Shown here in pieces: positions 54,920 through 62,793 of a DNA stretch of 64,000 nucleotides. The position numbers and the translations under genes are program-made. Source of the stretch: Kiritimatiellia bacterium (GTDB lineage Bacteria > Verrucomicrobiota > Kiritimatiellia > UBA8416 > YA12-FULL-48-11); the NCBI GenBank assembly GCA_028716365.1, contig JAQUPZ010000008.1:1-64000 (forward strand). Direction: 5' to 3'. The notes beneath the pieces were generated by a model. The model was not told the DNA's origin. It was given only the letters and a program-made list of their open reading frames with translations, and ran no database searches. How positions within the stretch are numbered: the stretch's first letter is position 1; every line of letters begins with the position of its first letter.

Positions 54920-56053
54920 ATGAAAAACAAAATTAAACTTTTCGCAGCCTTTGGGCTTGTCACAACAAGCATGATTTTTGCTGCGGAATCCGTCAGCAGG
55001 AATGGCAGGGAGGTAAAACCGGAGACATATTCTGTTGCCACCTTCGATTCCGGTTTCGGCGGTTTTTTTACTGCGAACGAAATTGCGAAACAGGCGCGCG
55101 CCTTGAGCGAAACAGGCTATGGTCCGTTTGCTGTCGTTCACTACGGCGATACGCTGAATATTCCGTATGGCGAAAAGACACCCGAACAGATCGCACAATT
55201 TGCCGCAGCAGGGATCATGACAGCGTTCCGTGACGGAGCTGAGGATGTTTTTATCGCGTGCAACACTGCTTCCACGCAAATTGAACGGATTAAGGAAATT
55301 CTTCGCGCGAAAAATCCGTCTTATCCAAACCATGTGTATTCCATCATCAATGTCTCGATAAAAGAAGCCATGAAAACGATCAGTCGTAAACTCAAAACAC
55401 AGGATGTTGTTACCATGGTCGTGATGGCAACTCCTGCGGCGATCAGATCTGAAAACTACCCGGCATTTTTCGCAAAAGCACTCAAGGTTGAATTTAAACC
55501 GGGAGTGTTTACCAAACTTACACAGCCCCGGTGGTTGAAATCAAAGGGTGAAACTATTGACAGTTATACCTATGTGAATGAATTCCGGTTGGGGCTGGAA
55601 AAGAAGGTACTTATGTATCAAATGGCGCCTGCCAACTGGGTGGACATGATCGAGTATGGTGCACCTGATGCCGAGAAACTTGCCGCAGTCAAAAGTGATC
55701 TCGCCATGTTAACCTCCCAATTCAAGCCTGAAACGGTTTTTGACGTTGTTGGTGAATTTTGCACCCACTATCCGGTATTTGACGCGATGATTCAGGTTGA
55801 ACTTCGCGGGCTCAGGAAAGTCGCCCCGGATACCCCATTTATCGTGCAGGGGCCGTTGATGGGAAAACTTTTTAAGGAACAATTTTTGCAAAAGAAACCA
55901 TTCAAATCAGACAAGGCGGTGCCGCCGCCGTCTGCACCGTCCATTTATCTGAGCGGAGCCAATATTGACGCAACGAAGGTTCTGGTGAAGAAAATATTCC
56001 CAAATGATCCCGAACCGTCTGTCAAAAGAAAGGAATTTCTCCCGGTACAGTAA
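54920..56053 (+). CDS. Glutamate-racemase-family (MurI-like) protein with a signal peptide
   Basis: 377 aa. The ATG at 54920 opens a signal peptide (KLFAAFGLVTTSMIFAAES); GCAGG lies upstream. All MurI signatures are present: FDSGFGG at 42-48, HYGDTLNIPYGEKT at 74-87, IACNTAS with Cys114, and FCTHYPVF with Cys281, the second catalytic thiol. A 50-60-residue insertion (about 200-255) and a C-terminal tail make it a third longer than the 260-aa MurI. MurI makes D-glutamate for peptidoglycan in the cytosol, so an exported homologue is unexpected. It may racemise Asp, Glu or hydantoin-type substrates outside the membrane, or act on another target. Confidence 0.8.
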   Translation: MKNKIKLFAAFGLVTTSMIFAAESVSRNGREVKPETYSVATFDSGFGGFFTANEIAKQARALSETGYGPFAVVHYGDTLNIPYGEKTPEQIAQFAAAGIMTAFRDGAEDVFIACNTASTQIERIKEILRAKNPSYPNHVYSIINVSIKEAMKTISRKLKTQDVVTMVVMATPAAIRSENYPAFFAKALKVEFKPGVFTKLTQPRWLKSKGETIDSYTYVNEFRLGLEKKVLMYQMAPANWVDMIEYGAPDAEKLAAVKSDLAMLTSQFKPETVFDVVGEFCTHYPVFDAMIQVELRGLRKVAPDTPFIVQGPLMGKLFKEQFLQKKPFKSDKAVPPPSAPSIYLSGANIDATKVLVKKIFPNDPEPSVKRKEFLPVQ

Positions 56054-56088
56054 AAGCTGGTACGGCCGAAAGCCTTTGATTACATGTC

Positions 56089-56206
56089 TTAAGATTTTGT
56101 AAAGCGGTTCACAATGGTTGCGGTCACCAGATCGCCCGTCACATTCAATGTGGTTCGGCACATATCTAAAATTCGATCAACGCCCAGAATAATGGCACTG
56201 CCTTAA
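56089..56206 (-). pseudogene. Decayed C-terminal fragment of a DAACS-family dicarboxylate/amino-acid:cation symporter
   Basis: On the minus strand, ending at the TAA (56089-56091), the frame reads ILGVDRILDMCRTTLNVTGD followed by LVTATIVNRFTKS. This is the DRxxDMxRTxxNVxGD signature of the last membrane region of DctA/GltP symporters. Just upstream an in-frame TAA interrupts ALLLP*GSAI, and no start or earlier domain is present. It is a remnant of a once complete gene lying between two convergent exported-protein genes. It is the only transporter trace in the window. Confidence 0.8.
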
Positions 56207-56251
56207 GGCAAGAGCAGCGCGGTGGTGGATCGAATGCCGGATTGTTAATCG

Positions 56252-57523
56252 TCATTCGACGCCGCCGAAAAAACCATCCTCGATCCAAATCGGCTTATAA
56301 CCACGTTCGGTGATATAACGGAGTGCCGCTTCCCAACGATCAAAGATGTCTTTCTTATAGTTCTTGTAGAACGGCCACCAGTACTGTTCGTGTCCGGCGA
56401 TGTTGATCAGGGTGTTCAGTTTCGGGTTATCGAGCTTGCGATGCATGAGAGGAATCGTCTGCTCGACCGGGACCCATTCGCAGGTCGAGGGCATGGCCCC
56501 ATTATAAAAAATGACACCGGAATCGAAATCCATCCAGCCCTGGTTCTCGCGGATGTAGGCGGTGATCGAGTTAGGCAACATGAAGTCGCAGAATTTGTCG
56601 CCGGTCCCGGGATTCTTCCTGCCGCCTGTTGGGAGCATTTTTACTCCTCGCTGCGCCAACACTTTGTAGGAATCGGCCCGAACCATAGCCCAGTGGATCT
56701 GCAGGCCCGGGGTATAGGCCTTTCCGGCGATCCGCTTGAGTTCTTTGGCGACTAGATCGAAATCGGCCGCAAGCTTTTCCGGCGTCGCTTCACGGTACGG
56801 CTCGTTCGGAAATTCGTTTTCTGAATGGAACGCCAGCCGGAGCCAATCGGCGTTGTCCTCGAATTCCGACTTGTACTTGTCCGGAAACATCGAAAGGTTG
56901 AAATCCCGTTCCGGAGTCGAATTGAAACAGTTCAGGTTGAACTTCGTTTTATAACGCCGGTTCAGTTCCCGCAACTGGGCCAAATAAAAACAGTCAAAAA
57001 GACTTTTGTAATTCTTCTGGAGGATATCGCGGAAGAAGAAACTGTGGTCGTCGATGTAGCACCGGTAGCGTTTATAGACGTTTTTCGCCCAAACGACCCG
57101 GCAAACGGTCTCGACCTGTTTGCCATTACGCTTACCCCGTGCCTTGATCGGCGTGATGCGGTCCTTGAGCAAGACCGTACCCATGTACAGACCGGATACC
57201 ATGGTTGTCGGAACGACCTGTCCGTCGGGCATGACCACTTCCAAATTCGATACGCCGGAAGCCCCGACAACGACATGGACCTTAAGGCGTTTGATGCCGT
57301 CGGTTCCCGTCTCGCTGCCCAGAACGGGATAGCCGTAGCCTTCCTGGAGAACGCCTCCGTCAAACGGATAGTCGAACCGGAAGGCCGGCGGTTCCTTATG
57401 ATAAAAGGCGTCGAAATAATGTTGGCGCGGATCCTCGGCCGGAGCGGAATCGGCAGCCGACGCGAAACCAGCGCCCAAAAACGCGGCCGATGCCTGAAGA
57501 AAACAACGACGTGATGTGCTCAT
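56252..57523 (-). CDS. Tat-exported polysaccharide-deacetylase-like protein
   Basis: 423 aa. Tat signal TSRRCFLQAS then SAADSAPAED. About 60-150 is a beta-rich region (RLKVHVVVGASGVSNLEVVMP). From about 155 it has an NodB/deacetylase-like barrel feel: CYIDDHSFFFRDI (DD pair), FNLNCFNSTPERDF, LRLAFHSENEFPNEPY (His and acids) and LNTLINIAGHEQYWWPFY. The metal-ligand pattern D-H-H is plausible but not certain. GAGA lies before the ATG. Encoded opposite to its neighbours and next to the symporter remnant. Deacetylase activity is inferred from motif style only. Confidence 0.6.
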   Translation of the reverse strand: MSTSRRCFLQASAAFLGAGFASAADSAPAEDPRQHYFDAFYHKEPPAFRFDYPFDGGVLQEGYGYPVLGSETGTDGIKRLKVHVVVGASGVSNLEVVMPDGQVVPTTMVSGLYMGTVLLKDRITPIKARGKRNGKQVETVCRVVWAKNVYKRYRCYIDDHSFFFRDILQKNYKSLFDCFYLAQLRELNRRYKTKFNLNCFNSTPERDFNLSMFPDKYKSEFEDNADWLRLAFHSENEFPNEPYREATPEKLAADFDLVAKELKRIAGKAYTPGLQIHWAMVRADSYKVLAQRGVKMLPTGGRKNPGTGDKFCDFMLPNSITAYIRENQGWMDFDSGVIFYNGAMPSTCEWVPVEQTIPLMHRKLDNPKLNTLINIAGHEQYWWPFYKNYKKDIFDRWEAALRYITERGYKPIWIEDGFFGGVE

Positions 57524-57596
57524 GAAAATCTCCTGGTTAGGTTATAAGACATTGCTTTTTCGTATCAGGCATAATCCACAACCATTTTTGCCTTGT

Positions 57597-57625
57597 CCTG
57601 CCCGCTCCAACTCCCTTCAGGCAGG
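57597..57625. repeat. REP-like hairpin, first copy
   Basis: CCTGCC (57597-57602) and GGCAGG (57620-57625) pair around an 17-base loop. Its first 20 bases CCTGCCCGCTCCAACTCCCT are the exact reverse complement of 57775-57794. Confidence 0.8.
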
Positions 57626-57761
57626 TTCTAACGGTTTGGAAACTACCCGTGGGATTAAAACATTCGTTTCTGCAAAGTTAAAGAAAAGTTTTTCCAGAAA
57701 TTATCCCGTCAATCTACGGATCGTAGATGAAATTAAGGGCATCAAGACAGCCCTCACCTCC

Positions 57762-57794
57762 CCTGCCCGCCTTCAGGGAGTTGGAGCGGGCAGG
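57762..57794. repeat. REP-like hairpin, inverted second copy
   Basis: CCTGCCCGC (57762-57770) and GCGGGCAGG (57786-57794) are perfect 9-bp arms with a 15-base loop. Its 3' 20 bases match the first copy in inverse orientation, giving a BIME-like pair 180 bp apart. Confidence 0.85.
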
Positions 57795-57963
57795 TTCCGT
57801 AAACACCATTTCACAGGTGCCATGATCCGGTATGGGATGGTAATTGTTCATATCTATGACCTGTATTTCGGCAGGCTGTTTTAATCAGAAAACATTGGAA
57901 TATTCGTGACTATCATAACTCCGACAAATAGAATTCCATGATTTTGTGACTGGAGGTATCACG

Positions 57964-60900
57964 ATGCGAGTTGCCATTTCCTGTAGAATTGCAGTCACCC
58001 TTCTTCTGGTAGGACTGATTTCCGAAGTGCATGCCGAGAATCTCCAGGCCGGGGGACTTACGCTGACGCTTGATGGCGGACTTCAAGTGACAGGATTGAG
58101 TATCGATGGCATCACCCTGAAGGTCACCCCACAATCACTCGTGAGTATTTGTGAAGTTGAAAAGCGTGAGTATGTCCCGGCTTCTGTAAAGGGTGGCAAC
58201 TCAGCCAATGGTTTGAACCTTGACTTTCCGGGTATGCGTGTCACCGGCAATCTCAACTTCAGTTCAAAGGACGACGTACTGCATTTCGCGATTGATCTAA
58301 AGGGACAAGACCTTCCTGCGCGTGGATTACTTATGCGTTTCAGTATTCCTGTGGACGCTACCGGCTGGCAATGGCACATGGACATGCAGACCACCAATAC
58401 AATCATGCCGGATAAGTTATACGAAAATGTGGTGCCATTGAGAGCTTATGCCGACCTCCCGGAATGGAAAGACAAACCAGCATTACGAATGGGAAGAATT
58501 AATCGTAATTTCTGCACCGTGATTACCGGACAGGCGGGGTTGGCACTGGCAGTGCCGTTGGATAAACCCTGCCATTTCCGTACGGCCTATGATGGTGTTA
58601 ACAAACGGCTGGATATTATTTTCGACTTTGCTCTGTCGCCCGACACCCGTAAGCCAAATGAAGTCAGCTTTGCTTTCGACCTGTATCAATGCGATCCCAA
58701 ATGGGGTCTTCGCAGTGCACTGGCAAAGTATTACCAGATATACCCAGACATGTTTAAAGTCTACGTTCCCGAACAGGGCCAATGGATGGCATTCAACCGG
58801 CTATCTGAAATTGACAATGCCAACGAGTTCATGTTTGCCCTGCAGGAGGGCGCACCGGAAACGGAATATGACGATAAGATCAACGTTCTCTCGACAATTT
58901 ATTATACACACGCCGGCATGATGGGTAACCTGCCGCCGCCGTATAATCCCGAGAAGGACCCACTACCGCCGTATGAAGACCAGGTATCTGCGGTTGAAAA
59001 GTCGTTTAAAAATATTACTAAAATGGACGGCCTGTATGAAAAAGTCGGGACCCGCAAACCTGATGGCAAATTGGCCGTGGAGAAATGGTCGGTGTACGCG
59101 CATTTGCTTGCCCAATTCAACCTCGATCCGGACCTGCCATGGGGTGACTACCTTATCAAGAACACGATAACGAAAACAGACAACCTCAAGAAAGACCGCG
59201 GTGCCAATCTCGACGGATTCTATTATGACGGACTCAGTGCCGGGCTGGATTACGGGCAGGAACATTTCAAAACCGCCGACGCCCCACTGTTGTGGGACCC
59301 GATCAACAAGAAACCTTTTCTGAACAATTTCTTCTCCTCGGTGAAGTTCGCCCGCAGAACCGCCGAACTGTTGCGCCCGCGCGGACAGATTACCATGATG
59401 AACGGGGCTCTTGGTGACAGTTTCTATGTGATACCCTGGCTGGATATTCTCGGTGCAGAAACAGGTCTCATTATTACCCGCCCGAACTTCAACTACATCC
59501 GCACCGTTATTCACCACAAACCGTTCCTGACCCTTTTAAAGGGTAACTATGAAAAGAATATCGCACGCCCTGAAATGGAATTGTTCATGAAACGTTGTCT
59601 TGCATATGGCGTTTTCCCCGGTTTTTTCGACTGGCCGCCCAGCGGACTGGGACCAGGAGGACAATATTGGAACCACCCGCGTTATTATGAACGTGACCGT
59701 GATATTTTCCGCAAGTATGAACCGCTTTGCAGGACATTGGCACTGGCCGGGTGGGAACCTGTCACACACGCATACAGTTCAGATCCGGTAGTGTATGTCG
59801 AACGTTTCGGTCCCGACTCGCACGGTATCGTATGGCTGACAGTTCTCAACGAAGAAAAACGTGATCATAACTCCACTACTCTGACAATCGACGCCAAAGC
59901 CCTTGGTCTTGATGTAAAAACTGTCAAGGCATATGACATGGTGTCTGGCAAAGCGTTGGACCTGAAAAAGAATGGCGATACTATAACATTGGATTTGAAC
60001 GTACCTGCTGATGGTGTCATGGCAATTCAACTCGCCAAACCGGAAAACGCGGCAGCGTGGCATATTACACAGAGTATTGAAACTCTCGACCGGGGTATGC
60101 TGATGCGTAAAGTGGACGCCGACAAGCCGCCTATCGCCGTACACTGGCGACCAGGCGGTACTACCTACGAACGCGAAATAACCGGCGACAAGACAAACAT
60201 CGTCATACGTATCAACGACAAAAACAGCAGTACTCTGCACCAGTGGGCCATGCTCTTCCAGACAAATGCCCAGCCGTTAAAACTGAAAGTACGCGTTGCC
60301 GCGGATAATCTTGCGACCAGCGGTTGTGCATCTATCCAATGTAATCTTGCATGGGTTACACCAAGTTATACTCATTACGAACGGAAGGGGTTTGATCTGC
60401 CCGGCGGTACGTACGATTGGCGTGAAATCGAGTTTGATGTGAAGCATGAACAGGCGTTACGTTCCATTGACATCAAACCCACGACAAATCGAAAAAAGAC
60501 CACTGGCACTTTGAAGATTGGGCGGATATCGTTGACAGATGATGGTGGCCACGAGTACGTCATTGATCCCGAATTCACACAGTGGTACGAGCCGTTCCCG
60601 GTACAGTTGCGTGAGCCAGTAGAAAATGGCATTCAAAGTATAAAAACATCGCTCATGGATATGGAGAAGCTGACGCCCCGGTTACAACGCCGGTCTTTTC
60701 GTAAAAAACTCGGCGTGATTTATCATGACCTGCATGAACTTGAATCCAGAATCATGGAAGCCAGGGCCGGGAACGGTTGCCGGCGTGTACTGAGGGATCT
60801 TGAGACGGTGAAGCAACACATGGGACGGGTCGCCATGATGACTTATAACATTTCTCCACCGGTCATCAACGGTCCGGCAGCAGTTACCGCGGGTGATACT

Positions 60901-61887
60901 GTTTTGTTTACACTCACAGCGCCAAAAGTTTCCGGAATATCCACGCGTACGGAACTTCAATCCAACTCCTTGCAGGTAATCCCGCAGAAAAACGGTGGAT
61001 CGGTCGTCATCCCAGCGACTGCCAGTGCCGGGGACGAAATAATAATCCGTGGCAATCTCCTGCTGGGAAAAACCGGCGAAGAGATAGTGGTAACAACTAG
61101 CCACAAGATCACTATTCTTAAACCGCTGGAATTGACCATCAAGAGTGAAGGTTTTAATCCCGATAGAGGTGTTGTACGCCTGCGGTTGATTGTACGAAAC
61201 AATCACGTGAAACCTGTGCCAGTCAATACCCAGGTAAATGCACCTGCCGGCTGGGAAGTGACAACTCCGGCCCCACTCAACGTACCAACAAGCAGTGACG
61301 CCAGCACCGAGGTCACTATCAGCCCCACCGGTAAAGCTGTTGGTGGATCGGTGGAAATAGGCGTCAGGGCCATTTCCGGCAACGATATGGTTCAGACCAA
61401 TGAGATGCTGTTGTATATCCCGCGCGAAGCAAATAGAATTAAGAACGCCGGCTTCGAGGACGGGTTGACCGGCTGGGGTAGCATCAAGCAACCATCGCGG
61501 CTGGATACTGCTGTAACTCATAGCGGCAAGAGTTCTTTGCTCCTGGAAAATCCTGTTCGTACTGACAGTTGCGCAATACAAAGTGTAACGCTGAACCAGA
61601 AAACCCCCTGCCCGATCCTTGTACAGGCTTTTTCAAAGGCTTTGGATGTCGAAGGTCAAACAGGCAATGGCTATTCACTGTATGTGGACATTTATTATAT
61701 GGATGGGACCCCACTCTACGGACAGACATTTCATTTCACAACCGGTACCACCGACTGGCAGCTCGGAAAGTTATATTTGAAACCAGCCAAGCCAATTCGT
61801 AACGTCAACATATACCTGCTCCTGCGCGGCAAAAGCGGGAAAGCATGGTTTGATAACATCTCCCTGATGGAAGAACCCAGGCCATAG
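57964..61887 (+). CDS. Giant secreted glycosidase-like protein with NEW3-like and CBM-like C-terminal domains
   Basis: 1307 aa. The ATG at 57964 follows GGAGGTATCACG and opens a signal peptide (VAISCRIAVTLLLVGLISEVHA). Residues about 20-270 are beta-rich. A TIM barrel follows with GYFYYDG-type strand: NLDGFYYDGLSAGLD near 417-432 (candidate nucleophile Asp), QITMMNGALGDSF and GAETGLIITRPNF. A beta domain and a coiled helical stretch (DMEKLTPRLQRRSF...HDLHELESRIMEARA) follow, then an NEW3-like domain (VVRLRLIVRNNHVKPVPV) and a terminal CBM4/9-like domain starting NAGFEDGLTGWG. No numbered GH family is recognised. Followed by an IclR regulator. Confidence 0.7.
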   Translation: MRVAISCRIAVTLLLVGLISEVHAENLQAGGLTLTLDGGLQVTGLSIDGITLKVTPQSLVSICEVEKREYVPASVKGGNSANGLNLDFPGMRVTGNLNFSSKDDVLHFAIDLKGQDLPARGLLMRFSIPVDATGWQWHMDMQTTNTIMPDKLYENVVPLRAYADLPEWKDKPALRMGRINRNFCTVITGQAGLALAVPLDKPCHFRTAYDGVNKRLDIIFDFALSPDTRKPNEVSFAFDLYQCDPKWGLRSALAKYYQIYPDMFKVYVPEQGQWMAFNRLSEIDNANEFMFALQEGAPETEYDDKINVLSTIYYTHAGMMGNLPPPYNPEKDPLPPYEDQVSAVEKSFKNITKMDGLYEKVGTRKPDGKLAVEKWSVYAHLLAQFNLDPDLPWGDYLIKNTITKTDNLKKDRGANLDGFYYDGLSAGLDYGQEHFKTADAPLLWDPINKKPFLNNFFSSVKFARRTAELLRPRGQITMMNGALGDSFYVIPWLDILGAETGLIITRPNFNYIRTVIHHKPFLTLLKGNYEKNIARPEMELFMKRCLAYGVFPGFFDWPPSGLGPGGQYWNHPRYYERDRDIFRKYEPLCRTLALAGWEPVTHAYSSDPVVYVERFGPDSHGIVWLTVLNEEKRDHNSTTLTIDAKALGLDVKTVKAYDMVSGKALDLKKNGDTITLDLNVPADGVMAIQLAKPENAAAWHITQSIETLDRGMLMRKVDADKPPIAVHWRPGGTTYEREITGDKTNIVIRINDKNSSTLHQWAMLFQTNAQPLKLKVRVAADNLATSGCASIQCNLAWVTPSYTHYERKGFDLPGGTYDWREIEFDVKHEQALRSIDIKPTTNRKKTTGTLKIGRISLTDDGGHEYVIDPEFTQWYEPFPVQLREPVENGIQSIKTSLMDMEKLTPRLQRRSFRKKLGVIYHDLHELESRIMEARAGNGCRRVLRDLETVKQHMGRVAMMTYNISPPVINGPAAVTAGDTVLFTLTAPKVSGISTRTELQSNSLQVIPQKNGGSVVIPATASAGDEIIIRGNLLLGKTGEEIVVTTSHKITILKPLELTIKSEGFNPDRGVVRLRLIVRNNHVKPVPVNTQVNAPAGWEVTTPAPLNVPTSSDASTEVTISPTGKAVGGSVEIGVRAISGNDMVQTNEMLLYIPREANRIKNAGFEDGLTGWGSIKQPSRLDTAVTHSGKSSLLLENPVRTDSCAIQSVTLNQKTPCPILVQAFSKALDVEGQTGNGYSLYVDIYYMDGTPLYGQTFHFTTGTTDWQLGKLYLKPAKPIRNVNIYLLLRGKSGKAWFDNISLMEEPRP

Positions 61888-61933
61888 AACAGCCCGGGGA
61901 TTCCTTTCTTAATCCTTCGTCAATGTTTTATAG

Positions 61934-61952
61934 TATAAAATGATATTTTATA
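61934..61952. promoter_or_regulatory. Perfect dyad upstream of the IclR gene (candidate operator)
   Basis: TATAAAAT (61934-61941) and ATTTTATA (61945-61952) are perfect 8-bp arms with a 3-base centre (GAT), a size typical of IclR-family boxes. It lies 54 bases before the regulator's ATG. TTGACA (61953-61958) abuts it but no matching -10 is seen, so promoter assignment is open. Confidence 0.55.
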
Positions 61953-62006
61953 TTGACATATTGTCGGCTTTAAGGCACATTGGGCGTCAATAATAAGGAG
62001 AGGTCT

Positions 62007-62780
62007 ATGATCAAGGTTTTACACAAGGTTTTTGATATTTTTGAGTTGCTGGCTGAGACACCGGACAAGGCAAAATCCCTTAGCGATATTGCCGGTAAAC
62101 TGAAAATGCATCCGGCCACCTGCGCAAATATTTTACAGACCATGGTGCGCCGCCATTATGTCGAGCAAATCGCACCAAGGAAAGGATACGTCCTCGGCCC
62201 CCTGGTATTCCATGTCACGCGGCAGGGTCCGTATCGCAAGGACCTGGTGACTGTTTCTGAGCAACCCATGGAGATACTGGCCAAAGATGTCAATGAAACA
62301 GTTCTGCTTGTAATCCTGCGCCAGGGCCGTCGTTTTATTTTGTCGCAAATCAACGGTCAGCAGCATATTCAGGTTGGCCCCCAGGCGCTGGGCCTGACCA
62401 ATATATACGAAACTGCAACCGGAAGACTTCTTCTGGCTTACATGCCTGAACATGAAGTTGACAAGGTTGTGGCGGAACTTGGCCTGCCAGGAAAATTGTG
62501 GCGACAAGTTGACAACATCACGGCCCTGAGAAAAGCCCTGGCAAAAATCAGAAACGAAGGATGGGTTTGTCACTCGCCCGACGATGAGACAGTCGGCATT
62601 GCCTTCCCTATTCACAGTCCGGCAGGTCATGTTATTGCCGCCATCGGTTTATTCCTGCCAAAGTTCCGTTTCAAAGGACGTCACGAACAGAATGTCGTAT
62701 CAGGCCTGCGTCGTGCAGCAAAAGCAATCACCCAGGCCCTGGAACAAAAATCTAAATACCCGTCAAAAACAATGGAATAA
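62007..62780 (+). CDS. IclR-family transcription regulator
   Basis: 257 aa, cytosolic. The ATG at 62007 is set by AAGGAGAGGTCT. Residues 1-65 form the winged helix-turn-helix (VFDIFELLAETPDKAKSLSDIAGKLKMHPATCANILQTM). From about 80 the effector domain has the family's LVILRQGRRFILSQI, ETATGRLLLAYM and GWVCHSPDDETVGIAFPIHSPAGHVIAAIGLF motifs. The stop is 13 bp before the QueG-like gene, so the pair is one transcript. The dyad at 61934 is a candidate autoregulatory site. Ligand unknown. Confidence 0.93.
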   Translation: MIKVLHKVFDIFELLAETPDKAKSLSDIAGKLKMHPATCANILQTMVRRHYVEQIAPRKGYVLGPLVFHVTRQGPYRKDLVTVSEQPMEILAKDVNETVLLVILRQGRRFILSQINGQQHIQVGPQALGLTNIYETATGRLLLAYMPEHEVDKVVAELGLPGKLWRQVDNITALRKALAKIRNEGWVCHSPDDETVGIAFPIHSPAGHVIAAIGLFLPKFRFKGRHEQNVVSGLRRAAKAITQALEQKSKYPSKTME

Positions 62781-62793
62781 GGAAATACTCGCC

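Larger units (their letters stand above)
57524..57963. other. 440-bp intergenic region with two REP-like hairpins
   Basis: It separates the divergent deacetylase-like and giant glycosidase-like genes. Apart from the two palindromes at 57597-57625 and 57762-57794, no gene or RNA is recognised. A weak frame spanning it (57516-57884) lacks any domain and crosses both hairpins. Confidence 0.6.

Noticed and set aside
57516..57884. 122-codon plus-strand frame in the 440-bp gap
   Set aside because: It crosses both REP-like hairpins and has no domain or ribosome site.
61953..61981. Sigma-70 promoter built on TTGACA at 61953
   Set aside because: No acceptable -10 hexamer occurs 16-18 bases downstream.
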